DNA of 64,000 nucleotides from positions 4,399,241-4,463,240 of the forward strand of contig NC_062213.1 in NCBI RefSeq assembly GCF_902686445.1. The letters run 5' to 3'. A model generated the notes under the pieces. That model did no database searches. It had not been told where the DNA came from and saw nothing but the letters and a program-made list of their open reading frames with translations. Source of the DNA: Sciurus carolinensis (taxonomy: Eukaryota > Chordata > Mammalia > Rodentia > Sciuridae). How positions within the stretch are numbered: the first letter of the stretch is position 1; every line of letters starts with the position of its first letter. A program made the translations under genes and the position numbers. This document shows positions 24,822-36,040 of the stretch, piece after piece.

Positions 24822-25242
24822 TGTTGTAGCCAGCTTTTTTGCTGCTGTGACTAAAGGACCTGACCAGCACAACTGTAGAGGAGGAAGAGTTTATTTAAGG
24901 GCTCTCGGTTTCAGAGGTCTTAGTCCATAGACGGCCGGCTCCATTCCTCGGGGCTCGAGGTGAGGCTGAACATCATGGAGGAAAGTGTGGCAGAGGGAAG
25001 CAGCTCATGTGATGATAGGAAGCAGAGGGACTCCGCTCAACAGATACATACATACCCAAAGCACGCCCCAATCTCCATCTCCTCCAGTCACACCCTACCA
25101 TTTCCGTTACCACTCAGTTCCTCTCAGGGGATCAAATCACTGATTGGATTAAGACTGTCAAAACCCAAACATTTCTCCTCTGAACCTTTTTGCATTGTCT
25201 CACACATGAGTTTTGGGGGATACCTCACATCCAACAATAACA
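24822..25242 (-). repeat. 3' LTR of MaLR provirus
   Basis: 421 bp. On + it starts TGTTGTAGCCAGC and ends CCAACAATAACA, the reverse complement of a TG...CA LTR. AATAAA is present on the minus strand (TTTATTTAAG near 24890). Confidence 0.85.
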
Positions 25243-26693
25243 TTCCGCCCCTGGCCACCAAAAGCTCACACTCATCTGACACAATACATTGTGTCATTTC
25301 CAAGAGTTCCCATAGTCTCAATAGTTCTGAGATTGCTCAAAGTTCAAGTCCAAAGTTTTCTCTGAGGCTCAAGGCAATCTCGTATTGTGAGCTCCCATAA
25401 AATTAAAAGCAATTCACAAATATCCAACATATAAAGGAGCTGAGTAAACATTTCCATTTACAAAAATAGGAGCATAGAAAGAAGGGATGGGACTGAAGCA
25501 AGACTGAAATCCGGCTGGGGAAACAGGTCCTGTAGCTCCATGGCCGGCACCTGGGGCACATGACATCCCGATGTTCTCTCCAAGGGGCTCATGTCGTTCT
25601 GCCCCTGTGGCCTTGTTGCAGCCCAAGTGACCTTCCTGTTGGCTTGTCTCTGCTCTACTCCACTCCTGCGGCTTTCCTAGGTCGATGTCCCATGTTGCTG
25701 GCATTTCTTAATCTGGGGTCTCCACTGCGGCTTCAGCTTCCTCCTCACATCACCACATTGACTTCTCACTCTGACCCTGCTGCACTTTGCCTGACCTCCC
25801 AGGCCTTCCTCTGAAACCTTGGGGGTAGCCTCCCTGACCCCCTAAATCCAGCATCCTGCTTTCCTGCAGAACCAGCAGCACGAGGGTCACGCCAAGGTCT
25901 GCCACGGCCTTGAAGAGTAGCCAAGCCTCCGGGGACCCTGGCTGCAGCCTCTGAGGGTCTGGGTGGCTGAGCATGTTGAAAAAGCTTCCTAGGCCCCCTT
26001 GTGCAAGAAGGGTGCCCCACTGGTCTCTTCTCCAGAGAATTTTCACCTTTGTTCCCTTGGGCTTGAGATGGGTGTGGTCTTGCCAGCTCCTGAGCTGCCC
26101 TCAAGCCATCTTTCCTGTTGTCTCTCAAAGTCCTTAGCATTTCTGTAGTGGCAGTAATGTATTTAACAGCTGTGACTTCCTTAGCCCTAGTTTTACTCCA
26201 GCCTTTCAAGTTCACTTTTTCCTAATCCTTCTGCTCTGTTTTCTGCTCCTGATCATCACAATGAATTTGGCTAAAAGCCACCAGCAATATCCAAGCCACT
26301 GCCTGAATGCTAAGCTGCCTCGACATTTCTTCTGCGGGATGAAGAAGTCCATCTCTTCTAAAATCAGCCCCGCAGAAAGTCTCAGGACAGGGGCAAAATC
26401 CAGACAACTTCTCAGCCAGGACCTCACACGAATGGCCTCTACTCCACATTCCAACAGAGTCCTCCTTTTCTGAACCCTCTTGAGCCGGGTTCACTGATCA
26501 CTGTCCCCTCACCATTCTGGTCTTCTGAGCCCCCAGCAGAATCAGCCATTAATCTCTGCGGTCGAAAGCACTTCCAGACGGCAGCGCTATCCGTCTCAAC
26601 ATTCCTCCCACCAATTCCACGAAGTTCCAAAATCTTCCGAAACACACGGTCAGGTTAGTCACAGCAACGACCCCACTTCTTGGTACCAATTTC
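25243..26693 (-). repeat. MaLR internal region (non-coding remnant)
   Basis: 1451 bp between the LTRs. MaLR internal regions are typically short and lack functional polymerase; here the minus-strand frames are short and broken. The + strand motifs CTGGCCACCAAAAGCTCAC, and AAGTTCAAGTCCAAAGTTTT further on, fit the known 3' internal end of MaLR elements. Confidence 0.75.
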
Positions 26694-27135
26694 TGTTTTA
26701 GTCTGCTTTCTTCACTGCTGTGACTAAAAGATCCAACCAGAACAATTGTAGAGGAGGAAAGGTTTACTTGAGGGCTCACAGTTTGAGAGGTCTCGATTCA
26801 TAGACAGCTGGCTTCGTTCCTCTGGCGGGGCTCGAGGTGAGGCTGGACATCTTAGCGGAAGAGTGTGGCAGAGGGAAGCAGCTCACATCATCAGGAAGCA
26901 GAGAGAGAGAGAGTCTCCACTCTCCCGATACAAAATATATACCCCATAGCCGTGCCCCAATTCCCACCTCCTCCAGCCACACCCCACCTGCCTCAGTTAC
27001 CACTCAGTTAATCTCATCAGGGATCAATTCACTATTTGGGTTAAGACTCTCACAACCCAATCTTTTCTCCTCTGAACCTTCCTGTCCTGTCTCACACGTG
27101 AGCTTTTGGGGACACCTCACATCCAAACCATAACA
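26694..27135 (-). repeat. 5' LTR of MaLR provirus
   Basis: 442 bp. On + it starts TGTTTTAGTCTGC and ends CCAAACCATAACA. It is closely similar to the LTR at 24822 and to the solo LTRs at 1362 and 4293. Confidence 0.85.
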
Positions 27136-27393
27136 TAGGTAGGCAAAAGAGAAGCAGAGAACTGGTCTTGGTTTAGAAGATGGAGGAAGAGGTCATGAGC
27201 CAAAGTGTCCCTTAAATCCCAGAAGCCAGGAAAGACCAGGCAGCAGATCCTCCTCTGAAACTCCCACAAAGAGCACACTCCTGCCAACTCCTTCATTTTT
27301 GCCCCATGAGACTCATTTGGGCGTCACACTTCCAGGACTATGTTGTTTTAAGCCATGGAGTTTGTGGTAATTTGTTACAGCAACTGAATGCAA
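27136..27393 (+). mobile_element. MLT1-type LTR, 3' piece
   Basis: Ends with the well-known MLT1 tail: TGTTGTTTTAAGCCATGGAG, then GTTTGTGGTAATTTGTTACA. This is the continuation of 24637-24821. Confidence 0.75.
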
Positions 27394-28050
27394 GAATAAA
27401 TCTTTTCTTTAATGGGCAAGCCCTTTACGGGGAAAGTTATAAAAATTTTATTGGAATACTTTAAATAAGATCTATGTAAATGGGTTGGAAGACTTGCATA
27501 AAGATGTAAATTCTTGCTAAACTGATCTATAGATTCAATGTAATGTCAATAAAAATCTCAACAGTTTTTGGTGGAACTCAGCAAGTTGACTCATATAGAG
27601 ATGCAAAGGTCCAAGAACAGCCAAAACACTCTTAAAGAACAAGTCAGGATGTGCTATAACGCTGTGTGGCACAGATAAACCAAGACAGCCAGAATGGACA
27701 CTCAGTGTATAAAATACTGCGGGGGAAATTATGAACTTTTCCATAAATAGTATTGCTAAAATAAGTGAGTGACCACTGGGAAAGAGGGACATTGGACCCC
27801 ACAATATACCACATACAAAATCAATTCCAACTAAAGACTTAAAATGTGAAAGAGAATGTAAAAAATATTTAGAAGGGGTTAATATGCCTTTATGAACTTG
27901 GCACAGAGAATACTTATCCTAAATTAGACATGAAAACCAGAATCCATTAACAATAATAAATTTACTTGTATAAAAATTAAGAACTTTTGTTAATTAAAAT
28001 ATACCATAAAGGGACTGTATGGCAAACTAGGAATAATATGAGGTTGGTCT
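27394..28050 (+). mobile_element. Ancient L1 (L1M-like), ORF2 C-terminal region
   Basis: Resumes the L1 that was cut at 24636: GGTTGGAAGACTTGCA, CTGATCTATAGATTCAATG, AATCTCAACAG and ATTAAGAACTTTTGTTAATT follow L1 ORF2 order. Decayed; no open frame. Confidence 0.7.
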
Positions 28051-28055
28051 GACAC

Positions 28056-28468
28056 TGTTGTACTGTATTTTCTGTTGCTATAACAAAATACCTGAGGCTT
28101 GTATTTTATAAAGAAAAAAAGGCTACTAACTTAGTTCATCATTCAGGAGGTTCAAAAGCATGTTTCTGGCTTCTGTTGGCACTGGTGAAGCCCTTCTGGT
28201 TACATCACACATGGCAGATGGCATCATGGTGGGAGCCCATGCAAGAGGTGGTGCACATTGTGAGACTTGAGGTCAGAGACAAGGGAGGGGCTGGGCTTGC
28301 TGTTTGTAATAACCTCTCTCAAGAGAACGAACTCATTTTGTAAGAGCAGTGTTCTCACAACCTAAGCACCTTCTACCAGGTCCCACCTCTTGTAACTTCT
28401 ATCACTACAACACTGTCCCACTGGGACCAAAATTCCAGCTTTGAGAGCCACACTCAAACCCTAAAGCA
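28056..28468 (-). mobile_element. MaLR-type LTR (MST/MLT-like)
   Basis: On + the segment begins with CTGTTGCTATAACAAAATAC and CTGAGGCTTGTATTTTATAA, the reverse complement of an MST-type LTR 3' end. It runs through GAACGAACTCATTTTGTAAG and CCAGGTCCCACCTC to CTCAAACCCTAAAGCA. It is a different subfamily from the LTRs at 24822. No clear target-site duplication was found, so the ends are approximate. Confidence 0.7.
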
Positions 28469-29989
28469 TGGTGGTGAGATCATTCCACCTGGGAAGGATG
28501 CAAATCGCTTCTGTTCACACCCCATGTGGCAGAGCACATTACAGGGCCCCGTGGGTGCAAGTGGGCACGTCTCCCTCTGGGAGGAGGGGAGAATGGATCG
28601 TGGTGAGCACCGGACACCCAGCACACTCCCAGCATGGCCAGAGTGGCCCTGTGTTCTCACCCACTGACTGCACAGCTGGGTGTGGACCTGTGAAGCTTGC
28701 AGTCTCGTGAAACGTGAGGCGTATTCCAGAATGTTATAGTAGAAATGCTGACATTTCAAAAAGGGGCAGAAGCCACATTCCACATCGAGAGGGGCCAGTA
28801 AACAGGTATGGCTGAGCAGGCACGGAGCTGCACCTGCAGCAAGATAGGGCACCGAGACACACGCCATCGGATGTGGCTCTGAGGAATTCCCACATTGAGC
28901 CAAGGCATCTGTTAAGAACACCGTCGCAGCTGAAAGACAACACGACCACCAGAAAACCCTCCCAGACTCTAGAGACAATCGCACAAGGAGCACAAAATTC
29001 CAGACATTGATTTCCTGAGGCAAAGAAGAGCGGGGGATTTGGGAATTAAGGGGTGCTGCATGTCTTCACCGGGACCCTGGAGACTTCATTCTGTGTCTCT
29101 GTCCAAAAATTGAAATATTCAATTCAGGTGATGAGAATTGACACAGACATGGGTTTTGGTTTAAAAAAAGAGCAAGATTCTTTAGCACTGACTCAGCACA
29201 CCAATAAAGAATCCTCTCTTCCTTCCACCTTTACAATTTAGCTGCCGGTTCAAACCTGCTGACTAATCACAGTAGGCTCCTGGCAGCCGCCCAAGCCAGT
29301 CCCTCCAGAAACCGTGAGGCCGCTGGAGCGCCTTCAGCACCACGGCCAGCGACCCGCAGCCCGCTTGGCGCAGAGCGGCCTCCTTAGCAGCTCCAGCGCT
29401 GCAGGGGCAGAAGTCCCACCGTCGGGGCCCAAGGATCTGGTGGCAGACGGAGAAAGGGAGGCCAGGTCTTCTAACACCTAATTCAGCATTCAGACCATGG
29501 CTCCTGGCTTCCGACAGACGGACTGGGATTCCTCTATGAACAGGATGCCGTGGGGGGATAGGGCTGCCCTAGAAAGCTCGGGGTGCAGCCAGGCGCCCCA
29601 GGCTTCCCATGCAGACTCCACCTACTGGAAGGCTCTAGGTCACTGCTCCTTTCCAAACCTCATTGGTATACGCTTCCTGTCAGGTGCTGAGAGAATTCAG
29701 TGGCATGAGGTCTATTGCACTCAGACAGAAACGTTCCCTTAGCCTTTCCCTTCATGGATTTCAAATCAGAAAGGGAATTGCCTTTGTGGAATGTTTAAGA
29801 GATGCTGAAACAATATTATCTTTCAGAGTCTTCTTTGGAAATAAATCTAGTACAACTTCTATGTAAAATTTTTGCTTTTCCTAACAGACTTTAAGTTCCA
29901 TTGGCTGTCTGTCCCTTGAGACCCTCAATGCACTGGTGTCCTTATTTCTACCATGCCAAGAGTTGCCTTGAGAGAGGTGACACTATGCC
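28469..29989. other. Intergenic, unassigned
   Basis: No gene or repeat family recognised with confidence. A short GC-rich stretch with several CpGs is at 29290-29420. Open frames of 60-190 codons here match nothing I know. Confidence 0.5.
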
Positions 29990-32060
29990 AGCGAATACCC
30001 CTAGGGCCGAGGGTTCTCAACCAACAGGACTAAACCTAAATAGAGTAATACATTGTTCTTTTGATACATTGCTGGGCCCTATTTGCTGGTATTTTATTTA
30101 TAATATCTTTTCTATATTTATAAGTTCTATTGGTCTGGAGTTCCCATTATTTTGTACTATTTGTATTAAAAAGTAATTCTAAATGCATGAATGAACAGGG
30201 AATTTCTCTTCTTTCTTGCTCTAGGGTTTAAAATAGTCTGAATAGCACTGAAAAGATTAGTTCTTTAGAGGTTAGATAAGACAGGCTGCTGCCCATCTGA
30301 TTCTGCTGCCCTCACTGATAGATCTTTGATGGCCTTCTAGTATCTTCTATGATAATTGGTCTATGAAGCTTTCCACTTTGTCTTGGATTGACTTTGGTAA
30401 TTTACTTTTTCTAGGAAATCACCATTTCCTCGTGGCTTCCATTCTTTATTGCAGAGTTGCATATGCTGCTCTCTCAAATGATTTTCATCTCCCTGCTTCT
30501 GCGGTGGTTGGTTATGTCTGTCTTCTCATTCCTAGTCTTGACTAATTGCTCTCTCTCTTTCTCCATTCTCCATAATTGGGCTCATGAGGGTTTTTTCTAT
30601 TTTATTAGCCATTTTAAAGAATGAGCTTAGCTTTTGCATTTCCTTATTCTTCCACTTTTTTCAATTTTCTCTTTCATCAGTTCAGCTGTTTCTATGGATT
30701 CCCTCCTTTTTGCCTTTTTTGGTTTCTTGAGACAGGTGACAGGAATGGGGTTGTACTTTGTCCTCCCCGTTTCTGAGGAGGCCATGGGTTTCTAGGCAGT
30801 GTTGACTTTGTTCCGCCTCGTGTTTTAACACAAAGCTTTCTCTTTGTTTTCTAGATAGCAGGTACTTTCTCCTTTCATTTGGTCTTCGATCCAAGGGTCA
30901 CATTGGAGTGATTTAAATTTTTGAGTGAAGAGCTTTTCTGCTCCTCTTTTATTATTTATTGCTATTTATATGGAAGATGGCCAGAACGGGTCGTAACAGA
31001 ACTTTGTTCTCCCCAAATTTTCTGTGTGTCTTCTTCTTCTGTGTGGGTTCTTCCCAGTGGTCTTTGGACAGACGAGAATGTATTGTCTATTGGAAGGTAC
31101 ATAAACGTTTCCATTTATTGTTTGCTCTTTCCAATTCTGATCACTTACTTTGGAGTTTTGTTTGCTTTGAGATTTTCACGTGTGCAGAAAGACAAAGAGA
31201 CAGGCATAAGGAGCACAAGTCCCAGCCACGCCACCGAGGTTCCTCAGCGGTCTGTCCGGCCGTCCTTGTTGTCCACTGGACGTGGGCTTCACCCCGACGT
31301 GCTTCAGGTTCCATCTTGGACAAGAACACACTCCCACCCACGACCATGACGGTGCCACTGTTGCACGTACAGAATTCAGGCAACGGTACGTGGTCTCCTC
31401 AGACTTCATCCATATTCAAATTTCCATAATTGCCCCTAAAATGACTTTTAAAATCTGATTTGCTTAAACTCGGATGCAGTCAATGACTGCAAGACAGTGG
31501 ACTGCTGCTTCAATTGTCTCAGACCCTTGTCCCCGTCTGATGGAGGTGTGCCGGGGTCTTTGGATAGAATTTCATTTTTATCAAACTCTTTTTGACATAA
31601 TAGATTTTTCTCTGCATATTTAGCTCCTCTTCTTTTTTTCCCACAAGAACTATATGTGACTTCATTGTATAATGTTCTAATTTATCACATTTAAATATGT
31701 TTGATCTTTTGTATATAGAGAGTTGTCAGTCCTCCCTTGTTTTCATTTATTCTTATAACTATATCCCAGCCACTTATTTTAAATATCTTAAAATATCATT
31801 TTGAGTGTGTCACTACAACCGCTTCTCATTGGCCTTTTGTTTGTCTTCCTAGTTAAACACAGTCTGGCAGGGCCTGTCTTTTAATTGGAGAGTCCCTCTT
31901 AGAAGTCCTTTCCATGCAGACCGTTGGCCTTACTGATCTAATGGGTGTATCTGACGTAATCCCTGTGATATTCTGTTGCTGATTAGTGGCTTACTGGGGG
32001 AGCCGCCGTGATCTTTCTCTGTCCCTCATCCTTGTGGTTCGGTTCCTTGTTTTACTTCCA
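29990..32060 (-). mobile_element. Ancient L1 (L1M-like) in minus orientation
   Basis: AT-rich, T-biased sequence whose motifs match reverse-complemented L1 ORF2 in order: TTCTATTGGTCTGGAGTTCC, TAAAGAATGAGCTTAGCTTT, and GTCTTTTAATTGGAGAGTCC at 31878. It is heavily diverged. Small frames on both strands (for example 30921-31429) come from this dead element. Boundaries are approximate. Confidence 0.65.
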
Positions 32061-34829
32061 TTTCTTCCCTTTGTGAATTTGCGAGTCCCAGCCACACCCC
32101 TTTGCATCAAGGGCCCCTCCGCTCCCCTGTTTCCTAACCCACACAAGTTCCTCTGCATTAGTTAAAAACAAGGTACCAGCTATTTTTCAACACGAGATGT
32201 TCTATTTCCTCCCTAATTATTCCCCCTTGGTCCTCAACGGTAACACTTCCAGAATCTTTTATTGTATTCCTCTCCCCTCCCCCTAGAGGATAAGATCTCT
32301 GGATCCTTCCCTGGCCCCAGCTCCTGAGGTTGCTGAGCGGGGACTTTTCTAGAGACTCTCATTAGACTGCTCCCTGCAGGCCAGACCTTCTCTGTCAGGC
32401 CCTTACTCAGCTGTCGGGTCACAGCGTGAGACAGGCCTATCCTCATTCATTTTGATTTAATTTATTCACATTCAGGGTCCACTGCTCTCGGCTCCGCCCT
32501 TTCATCTGTTTTCATTTCCTGGCCTCTTCCGCCTCATTTGTTCTTGGACTCTGCTGGTCTTGTCGCCGGCCGTTTCCTCACGTGGGACGTGGTGACTTGG
32601 ACGATCAGCTCTCCCCTCCACGTTGGAGTGGGAGCTTGTCTGAGGACAGGGCGCTTGGCCCAGGTCTCGGCTGGGTGTGAGGTCCCAGTGCACTCCCGGG
32701 CCTGGCCAGGGACCTGCTGTGGCCTCGAGCTGAGCTCAGAGGTGACGCAGGTTTGTCACACCCATTTTCCCTGTTGATGGCTGTGCGGTCCACATTGGGG
32801 GAGCCTGGCCTGGGGCCGGGAGGGACCTCCAGAGCACAGCCACCTGTGGATTCAAGTGGGCAAGACATCTTTGCTCTCTTAAGCCACTCATGACTCGTTT
32901 TTAAAAGATCAGGTGTTACTGTTGCACAATGTCCCCATGCCGTTGGGCCAGGACCTGACAGGACACAGGGTGCTCTTGTTCCTGTTTGGTTCAGGGGCCC
33001 TTCGATGCTGCATGTGTCTATCAGCTCAGGTCTATTGCTGAGTGTCTCTGGATGCAACTGGAACTTCGCTAGGGAGGAGGCCTGGGAGAGAAAATGAAGA
33101 GGGAGCCAAGAGTTTGGGGGAGACACCAGACCAAGACGCCACCACACAGAGATGCCCCACACAGAAGAAAGGGGGCAGGAAGGACAAAATGAGCCCCAAC
33201 CCAAGAGCCTGGCTGTGAATCATTCTCCTGCATGTTTTCCAAGGTGCCAGAGAAGACGGCAAAGCCATGGCTGAGAGAGGCTTGCGCTGGGCTGGCCCCA
33301 GGTCAGTGTGGCCAAGGAGGGGCTGCACCGGCGGTGGGGGCTGCCTTTGGGGTTGGCCTGTGGACGCCACTGCTGACAGTGGACCATGGCCACGTGATGG
33401 TCAACGTTACCGCCATGCCTGCCACCTCACCTTTGCAGTCTCCAGTGCCTGGGCCAGGAACCGGCTGAGGTGATGCTCAGAAGATTTCTGTTGAGGAAGG
33501 ACGATGCAGGTGTCCCTCGGATTTATCTGGGAGAGGTGGTACTCTGGGGTGTCGATCCCAAGGGGCACTTAAGCCAGAGTCAGGGAAGCCTGTCGGGGTC
33601 ACCCCTCCCGTCGTCTCTCTGTCTTCTACCCGACTCCCTCCCGCCGCTCTCCTGTATTTCACATCTTCCTCTGCCTGTCCCTTCCCAGCATGCACTGTGA
33701 GAACTCAGTGTTCCAATCCAGGAGGACAACTTGTGCCAGGTGCGGAATGTGCCCGTCTGAGTGACCGGGCTGGCTGGGCAGCATGGGAGTCTTCAGCCTC
33801 TGTGGGTCCTCTGACCTTCCCTCCTGAGCCCTCCTGAATGGCCATGCCCTTGCACTCTCACCCGCTTCCCTTGAACTTGACCCATAAGAGAGGGCTCTGT
33901 ATCAGCACTGATTGACTGAGGGTGTGAAAATTGGTGTTTTCCAAACCTGAACCCCCACTGCTCCAAGGGTGCGGTCGGACTTCCCTGGGGCGAGGTTCTT
34001 TACTGGTTTCTTCTCCTGTATATGCTTTCCTCTGCTTTTTCAGGTTTTATGCAAAAGTATCCTTTCTGTAACATGAGACAAATAGAAGGCTAACAAATTT
34101 TTTTAAAATGGGGGTCAGTGATTCAACCTCATACCATTAAAGAGATTTCAGGCATCAGGTGGAGGACAGGAAGGGACCTGGGGCTCCTTCTTATGCTGTG
34201 GGAATCGCCTCGTGTTCAGCAGGCCTGGTCCAGCTCTAGGAGCCAGTCAATGTCAGAAGAAGCTGCAGGACTTCCTCAAAATCACTCCCTGTGGCCCCGG
34301 TCCCTCTGGGTAGACCCTGGCACCGTGCAGGAGGTCAGGGTCTCTGACCTGCCAGCTCTCTGATAGTATTTCTGATTCCAAAGGAGAAAAGACCCCTGAG
34401 CAATGGGTGACAGTTAAAGCACCAATGACCCCAGCTCTGATGACCATAACCAGCCCGAGAGTCACGGCGCCTGTCACTGCCTCCTGGAGCTGGGCTCAGG
34501 GCAGTCAGATCTCACTTCACATAAGCTCCCCTCAGGGACTCTTCCCCGCCCATCACGCACACCAGACCACATGCAGGCTCCTCCTTACCCGCCTGTTTTA
34601 CCGCCCCCGTGCACACCCTGGCTCTCCCTGCTGGCCAGCTGGCTTATCGTCCACCTCCAACATTAAAATGTCCTTTCCATGAACTCAGGGACCAGTACTG
34701 CTGGTTGAGTCTCCAATACCCCTCATGGGAGCTGGAGGTAGGAACCAGATTGTTGAGCTGCTTAGACTCCTTGGCAACCTGGAGGCTGGGCTCAGGGACC
34801 CAGGAGGTAGATAGGGTCCCAGTTATGCT

Positions 34830-34910
34830 TATGGTTAGCTCCATGACTTCGGGCAAATCCCTGGACTTCTCTGGGCCAAGCTTGTCTTCATCTGTGGAAA
34901 GAGGAGGAGA
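34830..34910 (+). repeat. MIR-like SINE fragment
   Basis: CATGACTTCGGGCAAATCCC, then CTTCATCTGTGGAAAGAGG: MIR core in + orientation. Confidence 0.55.
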
Positions 34911-35199
34911 CCTCATTGCCGCCCTGCCTCCAGGCCTGTGGGGAAAGACTTAAGCCCCTGGTGTGTCTCTGCCACCTGGCAGACAGGTCCTAGAGCCTAG
35001 AGCTCAGGGCTGCCACGTGTGCCTACCCACAGCCGAGGAGCCCCCGGGAGCCCCGCTCTCAGCTGGCCGCTGCTCCTGCAGCCCCACACCATCCCGTGGG
35101 CCTTCGCCACCTGCCTCGGCCATTGCCCTCTACTTTGTGTCGCTAGCAGATGGTGCTGGGGGTGGAGAGTGACCTCTGCACTTCTAGAGGCTCCTGGGA

Positions 35200-35290
35200 G
35201 CTGATTCTATTGGGCAATGTTTCCCAGCCCTACTGTGTGCTAGAACGCTGCCTGGTGCTGGGGACGCAGATCGCACGCAGGGCAGCTAGA
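35200..35290 (-). repeat. L2-like LINE fragment
   Basis: CCTACTGTGTGCTAGAACGC, then TGGTGCTGGGGACGCAGATC: reverse-orientation L2 3' end. Confidence 0.5.
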
Positions 35291-35984
35291 GGCCTAGTGC
35301 AGGGCACCGTGGTGACTGTGCTGAGGATGCAGGCTGTTGCCATGGCAACATGTCATGCTAGGGCTCAGACCAGCCTAGGAGCCCAGGAAGGCTCCCTGGA
35401 GGAGGTGCCAGGGGACCGGAGGCTGAGGGGCTCTGGGAGGCTTCTGGAAGTGCTCGGCCCTCTCTTCCATTTCACTGGGAGTTGACAGCACCTGTAATGA
35501 TACAGAGGACACACCTGCGAGTCCCTGAAATAGCAGTGGGGTGTACAGGGACGCTGCGTCACGCTGTGAAGTTGCTGCCGCCTCGACTGTGTTTGCAAAA
35601 ACACCTTCTGCTACACAAAGGTGAAAATGGCAGAGGCGAGAGCCAGTCTTCTGAAAAGGAGAGACATTCAAACACCTTCGCGGGGATCTGTGAGCTCTCG
35701 GCACAGGCACAACTAATGCTCCATGTGGCGGGCTAAAGTTAGCTCCCACCAGGAGGGAGCCGGCTGCGTAGTAGCGTCTCTACCGTGAGCATGTGGTGCT
35801 GGCTCTGCTCCCTGGATGGCGGGCAGTTGGTGAAGAGGGGAGGGCAGGATGCCCTCTGTACCCAGGAGGAGAAGCAGCATTGATTGAGCACCACTGGGAG
35901 TCTGCGCCTCTGCCAAGGAAGGTCTGAGCCTTGTCTCCCTTCATAGGGATGGGGACAAGCTCTTTCCCCCTTGTTTTATTCACA

Positions 35985-36040
35985 GAGAAGGTTCTTCACT
36001 TGCCCAGGGTCACAGAGGGGTTGGAACCAGGCCTACTTGT
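35985..36040 (-). repeat. MIR-like SINE fragment
   Basis: CACTTGCCCAGGGTCACAGA followed by GGGTTGGAACCAGGCC: reverse-orientation MIR core. Confidence 0.55.

Larger units (their letters stand above)
24822..27135 (-). mobile_element. MaLR provirus with both LTRs
   Basis: Two related LTRs (24822-25242 and 26694-27135) flank about 1.45 kb of internal sequence. Orientation is minus: the 5' LTR is the one at 26694-27135. Next to it the minus strand reads TTGGTACCAAGAAGTGGGG, the start of ERVL/MaLR internal regions, where the primer-binding site lies. Next to the other LTR a purine-rich tract (AGGGGCGGAA) precedes TGTTATTG. The flanking pentamers GAGGT (24817-24821) and TAGGT (27136-27140) match at four of five bases, a decayed target-site duplication. 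MaLR elements are known to be non-autonomous; no gag, pol or env frame is present here, only short interrupted frames. It inserted into an MLT1-type LTR. Confidence 0.85.

Noticed and set aside
25750..26494. Minus-strand frames inside the MaLR provirus as gag-like genes
   Set aside because: Short, overlapping and broken; MaLR elements lack functional coding capacity and no motif is visible.
30921..31429. Frames of 142 and 156 codons as a membrane protein
   Set aside because: They lie in a reverse-oriented ancient L1; hydrophobic composition comes from T-rich DNA.
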